From positions 1 to 47,814 of the forward strand of contig JBFJYH010000016.1 in NCBI GenBank assembly GCA_041622675.1: DNA of 47,814 nt. The letters are read 5' to 3'. Under the pieces are notes generated by a model, which was given only the letters and a program-made list of their open reading frames with translations, did no database searches and was not told where the DNA came from. Shown here piece by piece: positions 33,883 to 40,995 of the stretch. The stretch comes from Reddybacter sp041622675. Its GTDB lineage: Bacteria > Pseudomonadota > Gammaproteobacteria > Pseudomonadales > Porticoccaceae. How positions within the stretch are numbered: the first letter of the stretch is position 1; each line of letters opens with the position of its first letter. Both the position numbers and the translations under genes were made by a program.

Positions 33883-35075
33883 GCTTCGATACTCTCAAGA
33901 ATGAAGTTTGAAATTCGTTGCATAGGTTCTCTCAATCGGTCAACACTGGCTACGATGTAGCCCGCTGTCACGTCATTACCGTCCTTATGGTTTAGTAAGC
34001 GTTTTAAAGCATATGCGGGTATATCCAGGCTTTCAGCAATGGTAATAAACGTACGCCGTAGATCATGCAATGTGAAAGACACACTCGACAAACCAGCTAC
34101 ACGAGCAACAGCTGTTCTAGGATCTTTTAGAGGCCCATCATTAAGGGGGCTAGGAAATACCCAAGGACAATGATCGGCATTTTCCATATGACGTTTATTC
34201 AAAAGATCAAAAAGGTACTCAGACAAAGGCAATGTATGAGGCTCTCCGTTTTTTGTATCTTCAATACGGAAGCTTCTATCAATCAAATCGACCTGATTCC
34301 ATTGCAGCTGTGCAGCCTCAGTTCGACGCAAGCCAGTAAAAAGCAAGAAGTGCAGATAATCCCGCGTCGATTCCCGGTTAAGCTGCCAGGTCGCTTCATA
34401 CCAGGCTTTTAGCTCATGAGGTTTAATCACTGTTTGTTTTCGGTCGATACGGTACCAAGTTCGATTATTACTTAACCGGCTCACTGGATTAACCAGTATA
34501 AGAGGGCTTCCATTAGCATCTTCATACTGAATCATTGCAAAATTGAAAAGCGCACGTAACACCCTCATTGTGTTGTTAGCCCGCGCCCGGCTTCTCTCCC
34601 CATGCTTTGCATGCTGTACTTCCACCATGTCTTTACTGATGTCAATCAGAGGCTTTTTCATCCAGTGCTGTAAACCAACTTCTATCGCATAGCGATAATC
34701 TTTGATGGTACGAGGCTTGAGGTTAGGATGAGTCCTCAGGTAATCATTTAGCACTTCCTCTAATGTTGCCCGCTCTAGCTTATCAACACGGCGAGCTGTT
34801 ATCGGATCACCTCCGCCAGCAACCTCCCCAAGAAATTCTTGGGCTTGTTGACGAGCCTTTTCTGGCACGAGCGCAGGGTAACGCCCTAGTGTTTGACGGC
34901 GCACCTTCCCCTTAATACGCTTTTCGACGATAAAAGACTTCGCCCCTCCGCTAGTAACGCGCAAAGCAAAGCCCTTCAGAAGGTCGTCACGGTGGAAATC
35001 TTGAACAGCTACACCTGTTGTAGTGGGTACTGGAATCGCTACCCGGTCAACAAAGGTTTTATTAATACGTGGCAT
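33879..35075 (-). CDS. Tyrosine-family integrase with DUF4102 (arm-binding) N-terminus
   Basis: This 398-residue site-specific recombinase carries the element's integration and excision. The N-terminal domain (MPRINKTFVDR, FALRVTSGGAKSFIVEKR, QTLGRYPAL) is the arm-DNA-binding type of P4-like integrases. The catalytic residues are Arg250 in FTGLRRTEAAQL, His337 and Arg340 in HDLRRTF, His363 in LLNHKDG and Tyr373 in VTAGY. The open frame reaches back to 35165. ATG 35075 is preferred because AGGTG lies just upstream and the family begins there. Putative arm sites at 35145-35163 fall in its promoter region, so the integrase may repress its own gene. Confidence 0.94.
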   Translation of the reverse strand: MPRINKTFVDRVAIPVPTTTGVAVQDFHRDDLLKGFALRVTSGGAKSFIVEKRIKGKVRRQTLGRYPALVPEKARQQAQEFLGEVAGGGDPITARRVDKLERATLEEVLNDYLRTHPNLKPRTIKDYRYAIEVGLQHWMKKPLIDISKDMVEVQHAKHGERSRARANNTMRVLRALFNFAMIQYEDANGSPLILVNPVSRLSNNRTWYRIDRKQTVIKPHELKAWYEATWQLNRESTRDYLHFLLFTGLRRTEAAQLQWNQVDLIDRSFRIEDTKNGEPHTLPLSEYLFDLLNKRHMENADHCPWVFPSPLNDGPLKDPRTAVARVAGLSSVSFTLHDLRRTFITIAESLDIPAYALKRLLNHKDGNDVTAGYIVASVDRLREPMQRISNFILESIEA

Positions 35076-35144
35076 ATGTAAGCACCTATGAAAGAACGCG
35101 CCGAAAACACGACAATTTTGTGAAAACAATCCAAAATCGTCTTT

Positions 35145-35163
35145 ATGTAGACGCAATGTAGAC
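35145..35163 (+). repeat. Putative integrase arm-type sites, right copy
   Basis: Two copies of ATGTAGAC at 35145-35152 and 35156-35163 have the same spacing and orientation as the left pair at 26476-26494. The surrounding 23-bp blocks differ by one base. They lie about 70 bp upstream of the integrase start and about 130 bp inside attR, which fits arm sites and possible autoregulation. Confidence 0.7.
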
Positions 35164-35290
35164 ACTTTATTTCAAAGATAAGCCAATATCCACCAAAACC
35201 CTCAAAGAGAGAAGGTCTCAAAAAAACATATATTATTGTTTTTAAAGGAAATTAAAAGAAACGAGGGTTTATTAAAAATAAGACACAGAA

Positions 35291-35347
35291 GATTCAAAAT
35301 CCGTTGCTAGCAATAGCGTGCCGGTTCAAGTCCGGCCTCCGGTACCA
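35291..35347 (+). repeat. attR: 57-bp copy of the tRNA-Leu 3' end
   Basis: This is an exact copy of 26360-26416, comprising part of the anticodon stem, the anticodon loop, variable arm, T arm and CCA. It lacks the 5' half of the tRNA and is not a functional gene. It marks the right boundary of the element. Confidence 0.95.
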
Positions 35348-35547
35348 ATTTCTTTTCCTGATATTTCAATTTTACCCGCAACAAATGACAAGCTTTGTGC
35401 AAGATAATGACGCTATTGATACACTCGCGCGGCAGAGTCTTCAGCCTGTTGCTTAAGTTAATTCTGGCAGCGCAAAAGCGTCTTTTTACACTACCAGAAA
35501 TCGACGATTATTATTTAAATGGTCTCAGTCATTAAATCGGTCGTTTA

Positions 35548-36531
35548 TTAATGTAAGGCAATAATTCTTAGAGGAGTGCCCGTTGCCCCGCGGTATTTAG
35601 TGGGCAGCATCACTATCGTACTTTCATAAAGCTTCTTCTCTGCCAACTCATCTGATTTAACATTCTCAACAATATAAATACCTTGCTTAACCAGCAAATG
35701 CTGATGAACAGGGAAAATAACCTTTGGGTCTTCGCCGGGGACGACTTCAAGTGCCATATTATCTGCGCCAATGGCCACGACTTTTTTCGCAGCTAACCAC
35801 TTGGCTGCAGCGAGACCCAAGCCCGGACCTGTGTGGGCATAATGTTGAGGTTTAGCGGTAAAGTTTTTGCCCCAGCCCGTGTGAACAAAAACAATTGCCC
35901 CTTCAGGGATTTTGCTGCGCTGCTTTTTGAGGGCACCCTCTAGGTCTTCTGGAGTGATGGCATAACCTTCTTGCAGTGAATCAACCCCTTTGTAGGCAGC
36001 CACATCAATGAGTACGCCTTTGGCGATAAAGGGCGGTGACTTGTCGATTCCATTGTGGTTCAAGCCTATGTCAGACGCGGCATCTTCGCGATCTAATCCG
36101 TTGTACAACTCCGCCGCGATGGTGACATGGCCGAGGGCATCAATATGAGTACTGACGTGGGTTGTCATTTCTATACGCTCGAGATAAAACCCCACATTAT
36201 TAGTCGCCCCCATATGCTCGGTTAACATTTTCTCCATGTTTTTTGAGGTGCGAGACAAGGTCATAATATAGGGAGTTTGAATGCCGTTGATATAAGGGGC
36301 TCCCATAGCGACATCATGGGATAGCTCGACAACCTCGCCTTTATCAATGGCGGATAACGCAGCCTTAATACTTTGCGCCGTCATTAAATTTCCCGCACCA
36401 AGTACGTCATCCTTGCCCCATTGCCAGTTATTGTTACCAAGATCAGTGTCCGCCACTGAAAAAGCACTGCTAATCGACAGAGTGATAGCAAAAACGGCGC
36501 GTAAAATGCGCGGTGTCATTGTCAGCTTCAT
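35548..36531 (-). CDS. Secreted cyclase-family metal hydrolase (kynurenine formamidase-like)
   Basis: This is a 327-residue protein with a Sec signal peptide (a hydrophobic stretch followed by SAFSVADT around residue 27), so the mature enzyme should be periplasmic. The cyclase-family metal site HxxxHxDxxxH is seen in THVSTHIDALGHV. VFVHTGWGKNF, GADNMALEV and FPVHQHLLVKQGIYIVEN follow in family order. Relatives hydrolyse N-formylkynurenine or other cyclic or acyl amides; the substrate here is open. It lies downstream of aceF on the same strand, separated by a hairpin that may end the aceEF transcript. Confidence 0.88.
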   Translation of the reverse strand: MKLTMTPRILRAVFAITLSISSAFSVADTDLGNNNWQWGKDDVLGAGNLMTAQSIKAALSAIDKGEVVELSHDVAMGAPYINGIQTPYIMTLSRTSKNMEKMLTEHMGATNNVGFYLERIEMTTHVSTHIDALGHVTIAAELYNGLDREDAASDIGLNHNGIDKSPPFIAKGVLIDVAAYKGVDSLQEGYAITPEDLEGALKKQRSKIPEGAIVFVHTGWGKNFTAKPQHYAHTGPGLGLAAAKWLAAKKVVAIGADNMALEVVPGEDPKVIFPVHQHLLVKQGIYIVENVKSDELAEKKLYESTIVMLPTKYRGATGTPLRIIALH

Positions 36532-36595
36532 ATTTTTGTTCTCTTTAAAGGTGTTTTTGTATAATAAATTTATATTTTTATAGCATCTCGAGAGG

Positions 36596-36624
36596 TAGCA
36601 AAGGGCAAACCTTGCCCTTTGCTA
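36596..36624. terminator. Strong hairpin after aceF, possible terminator
   Basis: A perfect 13-bp stem (TAGCAAAGGGCAA against TTGCCCTTTGCTA) with the 3-nt loop ACC lies 26 bp past the aceF stop. On the aceF strand it is followed by CTACCTCTCG rather than a T-run, so it may act as an mRNA-end stabiliser or a weak terminator. Confidence 0.55.
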
Positions 36625-36649
36625 AAGGCGTTAGTCCGAAGCCCCAACT

Positions 36650-38017
36650 CTACAACAGCAAACCACGGATATCACTTAATAAGGCAACTAGCTCCGTCAG
36701 ATAGCGTCCCGCATCGCCACCGTTTACCACGCGATGGTCATAGGATAACGACAAGGGCAGCATATTGCGCGGCACAAACTCGCTGCCGTTCCACAGAGGT
36801 TTAATCTGGGCTTTGGAAACACCGAGTATCGCCACTTGAGGCGTATTCACGATTGGTGTAAAACCTTGCCCGCCTATTGCCCCTAAACTTGACACCGTAA
36901 AACAGCCGCCCTGCATTTCATTCACAGTGAGCTTTCCATCTCGAGCTTTTGCCGCCAGTGTAGAAATTTCTTCGGCGAGCTCCCAGAGGCTTTTTTTATC
37001 GACATTGCGAACCACAGGCACCACTAAGCCTCGGGGGGTATCCACGGCCATGCCAATATGTAGATAGCGTTTTTGTGTATAGTTTGCGCCGTCACTGTGG
37101 ATGGAGCGGTTTAAAACGGGGTTATGGGCAAGCGCCACTGCACAGGCTTTAAGAATAAACGCAACAGGAGTTAACTTGACCTTGCGGGCCTCTCCTTCTG
37201 CTTTGAGCGATTGGCGAAAACTTTCGAGTTCAGTGATATCCGCATCATCAAACTGGGTTACATGGGGCACATTTAACCAACTGCGGTGCATATTACTCGC
37301 AGTGAGCTTTTCGATTTTCGTCATCGCCAGCACTTCGCAGTCACCGAACTGGCTAAAGTCCGTATCGGGCACCGTGGGAATACCCGAGCCCATTGCCGCG
37401 GACCCTGAAGTTTTCTGAACGAGTGCACCTTTTACGTAGGTCTGAATATCTTCCTTCAGAATACGGCCACGGGGGCCAGAGCCCTCCACATTTGCGAAAT
37501 CAACACCCATCTCGCGGGCCAGCTTACGCACCAGAGGGCCTGCGTAAATAATACTGTTATTTTCTTTGGGCAGCGACGTAGAAGCTCGGGCTTCGACCGT
37601 GGCACTAGCCTTTGGTCGAGAATTAGCGCCTTTTTCAGGCAGTGCTTTCTCCACATTGGCACTTGGAATACTCGCTTCAGAGCTTGGGGCATTAGGGCTA
37701 GCCGCTTTAGGCTCGATGAGGGACTCAGCGGCTTGGGGCTCATCACTCGGCACATCATCTTCAGCACCGCTGCTTTCCGCAACCTCTAATTCCACTAGAG
37801 GCACACCTGCCTCTTCAATTTTGTCGCCCTCTTTGACCAGCACGTTTAACACCTTACCGGCTAGTGTTGCGGGAACTTCCAGTGTCGCCTTATCCGACTC
37901 AAGCACGACCAATGTCTGTTCAACTTCAATGCTATCGCCAACGGCGACAGAAACTTCTATAACCTCAACTTCTTCAGCACCGCCTAGATCGGGCACCACA
38001 ATTACTTCACTAGCCAC
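36650..38017 (-). CDS. aceF: Pyruvate dehydrogenase E2, dihydrolipoamide acetyltransferase
   Basis: This is a 455-residue E2 core of the pyruvate dehydrogenase complex, which moves the acetyl group from lipoate to CoA. It has one lipoyl domain (residues 1-80, with the lipoylated Lys43 in ESDKATLEV). An Ala/Pro/Ser/Glu-rich linker leads to a peripheral-subunit-binding domain at about 155-195 (VRKLAREMGVDFANV, GPRGRILKEDI) and then the catalytic domain, with His428 in YDHRVVNGGDAG. E. coli AceF has three lipoyl domains and 630 residues, so this is the short form. It starts 52 bp after aceE in the same operon. No lpd gene for E3 follows. Confidence 0.96.
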   Translation of the reverse strand: MASEVIVVPDLGGAEEVEVIEVSVAVGDSIEVEQTLVVLESDKATLEVPATLAGKVLNVLVKEGDKIEEAGVPLVELEVAESSGAEDDVPSDEPQAAESLIEPKAASPNAPSSEASIPSANVEKALPEKGANSRPKASATVEARASTSLPKENNSIIYAGPLVRKLAREMGVDFANVEGSGPRGRILKEDIQTYVKGALVQKTSGSAAMGSGIPTVPDTDFSQFGDCEVLAMTKIEKLTASNMHRSWLNVPHVTQFDDADITELESFRQSLKAEGEARKVKLTPVAFILKACAVALAHNPVLNRSIHSDGANYTQKRYLHIGMAVDTPRGLVVPVVRNVDKKSLWELAEEISTLAAKARDGKLTVNEMQGGCFTVSSLGAIGGQGFTPIVNTPQVAILGVSKAQIKPLWNGSEFVPRNMLPLSLSYDHRVVNGGDAGRYLTELVALLSDIRGLLL

Positions 38018-38069
38018 GCCTCATCCTCTTTGTTTTATTGGCTGTACCGACTTATCCCAGTCACCAACA

Positions 38070-40772
38070 TTATAAAAGCACCGGGTCAATTTTATTGGCA
38101 TCAATACCCAGGGTTTCGATGGCCGAGCTAACAAATTTAGCCTTAAGCTGCCCCTGTTTATGCAGGCCATAAAGTGCGACTACCGCGATATAACGTCGAT
38201 CGACTTCAAAAAAGTCACGTAATTTTGCCCGCGTATCACTGCGCCCAAACCCATCGGTACCCAAGGTGAAGAAGTCTGTCGATATAAAGGCACGTAACTG
38301 TTCGCTATAGGCTTTCAAATAGTCTGTTGCCACTACCACCGGCCCGTCGCGCCCGGCTAATTGTTGACTAATATAAGGTACTCTCTCTTCTTCAAGAGGA
38401 TTCAATACATTCCAGCGCTGGCAGCTTTGTCCCTCACGGGTCAGCTGATTAATACTGGGTAGGCTCCATACATCACTGCTAATACCAAACTCATCGCGGA
38501 GTAAGTCGGCTGCCGCTCTGACCTCAGTTAAAATTGTCCCAGAGCCCATGAGCTGTACTGTTTTAGCTGGCTTGTTCGCCACTTTTTTGGCTTTCACCTC
38601 TTCAAGTAAGTACATGCCCTGAATAATGCCTTCTTCGACACCTTCCGGCAGTTCTGGGTGAATATAGTTCTCGTTCATCGTGGTGATGTAGTAAAAGCAA
38701 TTTTCTTTGGCTTCAAACATGCGGCGTAAGCCATCTTGAATAATCACAGTCAACTCGTAGCTGTAGGTCGGATCATAACTACGACAGTTGGGAATGGTAT
38801 TCGCCATCAAATGGCTGTGGCCGTCTTGATGTTGTAGACCTTCGCCATTGAGTGTTGTTCGCCCGGCCGTAGCACCGATCAAGAAACCCCGGGCCTGAAT
38901 ATCACCGGCTGCCCAGGCCAAATCACCAATACGCTGAAAACCAAACATTGAGTAAAAAATATAGAAGGGAATGACCGGGCAATCGTAATTACTGTAAGCC
39001 GTAGCGTGGGCAATCCATGCCGACATGGCACCGGCTTCTGTCAGGCCTTCCTCCATAATCTGACCTTGCTTATCCTCTTTGTAGTAGAGCATTTGGCCGG
39101 CGTCGTGGGGTTCGTACCGCTGTCCCGCTGAGGAGTAAATGCCTAGTTGGCGGAACATGCCCTCCATGCCAAAGGTTCTAGCCTCATCGGGCACAATAGG
39201 CACAATACGCTGGCCAATTTGCTTATCTTTCACCAAGGTCGACAATATTCTAACGAAGGCCATAGTTGTCGAGATGGAACGCTTGCCCGTGCTCTCTAAT
39301 TGTTTGGCAAAATTGCTCAATGGCGGCACTTGCAAAGCGTTGAAGTCGGCCTTGCGTGCAGGTAAGTAGCCACCAAGCTCGGCTCGCTGTTTACGCATGT
39401 AGGTTAGTTCGGGGCTGTCTTCTGGGGGCCGGTAATAGGGAACATCAACCAATTCTTCATCACTGATCGGCAGGCCGTAGTGGTCCCGGAAGTTTTTTAA
39501 ACTTTGCATATCCAGCTTTTTAATAGAATGGGTATCGTTGGCCGCCTCACCCGACTCACCCATGCCGTAGCCCTTGACCGTCATCGCCAAAATCACTGTC
39601 GGCTGACCTTTGTTTTCGGCGGCCTCAGCGTAGGCGGCATAGACTTTATACGGGTCGTGGCCACCGCGATTGAGGTACATAATTTCATCATCACTGAGAT
39701 CGGCGACTAACTCTAGCAACTCGGGATATTTACCGAAAAAATGTTCCCGGGTGTAAGCTCCGCCTTTGTATTTATAGTTCTGTAAGTCACCATCGCAAAC
39801 TTCATCCATACGCTTTTGCAGCAAGCCGGTGGTGTCTTTTTCAAACAGGGAGTCCCAGTGCCGGCCCCACACAACTTTTATCACATGCCAACCCGCACCG
39901 CGGAATACGCCTTCAAGTTCTTGAATAATCTTGCCATTACCCCGTACTGGGCCGTCGAGACGCTGTAAATTGCAATTCACAACAAAAGTTAGATTTTCAA
40001 GATTTTCGCGACCGGCCAAAGAAATGGCCCCGAGAGATTCCGGCTCATCGCATTCGCCGTCACCGAGGAAGGCCCAGACCTGCCGGTCGCCCCGCGGTGC
40101 CAAGCCCCGCGCCGAAAGGTAGCGCATCACGTGAGCCTGATAAATCGCCTGTATTGGCCCCAGCCCCATCGACACTGTGGGGAACTGCCAGTAATCTGGC
40201 ATCAGCCAAGGATGGGGGTAGGACGATAGACCTTGGCCGTCAATTTCGCGGCGAAAGTTATCGAGCTGACTCTCGTCAAAACGACCTTCAAGAAAAGAAC
40301 GGGCATAAATACCTGGTGCAGAGTGGCCCTGAAAATACACCAAGTCACCCAATTGCTGATCGGTATCTGCACGGAAAAAATAGTTAAAACCGATCTCATA
40401 GAGAGTAGCTGCTGAGGAAAAGGTGGCAATATGTCCACCCAGCCCTTCATCATTTTTGTTCGCCCGCATCACCATGGCAAGAGCATTCCAGCGGATAAGA
40501 GAGCGAATGCGCCGCTCCATAAACAAATCGCCGGGCATACGCTTTTCACGATTTGGCGACAAGGTATTTCTAAAAGGTGTTGTAATCGCCCGGGGCGGGG
40601 ACAGACCGTAATCGTAGGCCTGATCGACTAACTGTTTAAGAAGGAAGACTGCTCGATCTTCACCCTGACTTTTAATAACCGCATCCAGAGCGTCGAGCCA
40701 CTCCTGTGTTTCAAGGGGGTCTTCATCAACCCATTGCCTAATTTCTACCAAGTTCTGATCCGTCTCACTCAT
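38070..40772 (-). CDS. aceE: Pyruvate dehydrogenase E1 component, homodimeric type
   Basis: This 900-residue thiamine-diphosphate enzyme decarboxylates pyruvate and acetylates the lipoyl group of AceF. It matches the large homodimeric (E. coli-type) E1. The thiamine-binding motif is GDGECDEPES ... NCNLQRLDGP, with TVKGYGMGESGEAANDTHS, FQDGHSHL-like HQDGHSHLMANT and VWSLPSINQL further on. The N-terminal NRKRM-like region and length agree. It is the first gene of the aceE-aceF operon; the 223 bp upstream hold its promoter, but no PdhR box could be confirmed and no pdhR gene is present. Confidence 0.97.
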   Translation of the reverse strand: MSETDQNLVEIRQWVDEDPLETQEWLDALDAVIKSQGEDRAVFLLKQLVDQAYDYGLSPPRAITTPFRNTLSPNREKRMPGDLFMERRIRSLIRWNALAMVMRANKNDEGLGGHIATFSSAATLYEIGFNYFFRADTDQQLGDLVYFQGHSAPGIYARSFLEGRFDESQLDNFRREIDGQGLSSYPHPWLMPDYWQFPTVSMGLGPIQAIYQAHVMRYLSARGLAPRGDRQVWAFLGDGECDEPESLGAISLAGRENLENLTFVVNCNLQRLDGPVRGNGKIIQELEGVFRGAGWHVIKVVWGRHWDSLFEKDTTGLLQKRMDEVCDGDLQNYKYKGGAYTREHFFGKYPELLELVADLSDDEIMYLNRGGHDPYKVYAAYAEAAENKGQPTVILAMTVKGYGMGESGEAANDTHSIKKLDMQSLKNFRDHYGLPISDEELVDVPYYRPPEDSPELTYMRKQRAELGGYLPARKADFNALQVPPLSNFAKQLESTGKRSISTTMAFVRILSTLVKDKQIGQRIVPIVPDEARTFGMEGMFRQLGIYSSAGQRYEPHDAGQMLYYKEDKQGQIMEEGLTEAGAMSAWIAHATAYSNYDCPVIPFYIFYSMFGFQRIGDLAWAAGDIQARGFLIGATAGRTTLNGEGLQHQDGHSHLMANTIPNCRSYDPTYSYELTVIIQDGLRRMFEAKENCFYYITTMNENYIHPELPEGVEEGIIQGMYLLEEVKAKKVANKPAKTVQLMGSGTILTEVRAAADLLRDEFGISSDVWSLPSINQLTREGQSCQRWNVLNPLEEERVPYISQQLAGRDGPVVVATDYLKAYSEQLRAFISTDFFTLGTDGFGRSDTRAKLRDFFEVDRRYIAVVALYGLHKQGQLKAKFVSSAIETLGIDANKIDPVLL

Positions 40773-40995
40773 AGTAGGGCTTCTCTAAGTACTGTCGATT
40801 AGCATGGCTTATTCACAATACCACTAATCCAAGAGACTTAAAATCCTGCGATATTTGGTATTCATTATCAGCAACGCCATATTGTAGTAAATTTACACAA
40901 ATAGCGTAAGGGCGACAAGCAGCCGCATAGATAAAAACCCACCATACAGCAAGTCATTGTTTTTTAATACAACACCCAGATAGAATAACTACATA

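Larger units (their letters stand above)
26417..35347. mobile_element. Integrative element (about 8.9 kb) in tRNA-Leu with an integron-like cassette cluster
   Basis: The element is delimited by the 57-bp tRNA repeat. Backbone genes, all on the minus strand, are a tyrosine integrase at the right end, a coupled unknown gene, an AlpA-like regulator, a small uncertain frame and an HUH Rep-like protein. Cargo genes at the left (26,752-30,466) are five cassettes separated by attC-like sites. There are no capsid, tail, conjugation or relaxase-type IV secretion genes, so it is neither a complete phage nor a self-transmissible element. The size and gene set resemble small phage-satellite or mobilisable islands; which one is inference. 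Cargo genes are visibly more A+T-rich than the flanking core genes, though I did not measure it. Confidence 0.92.
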
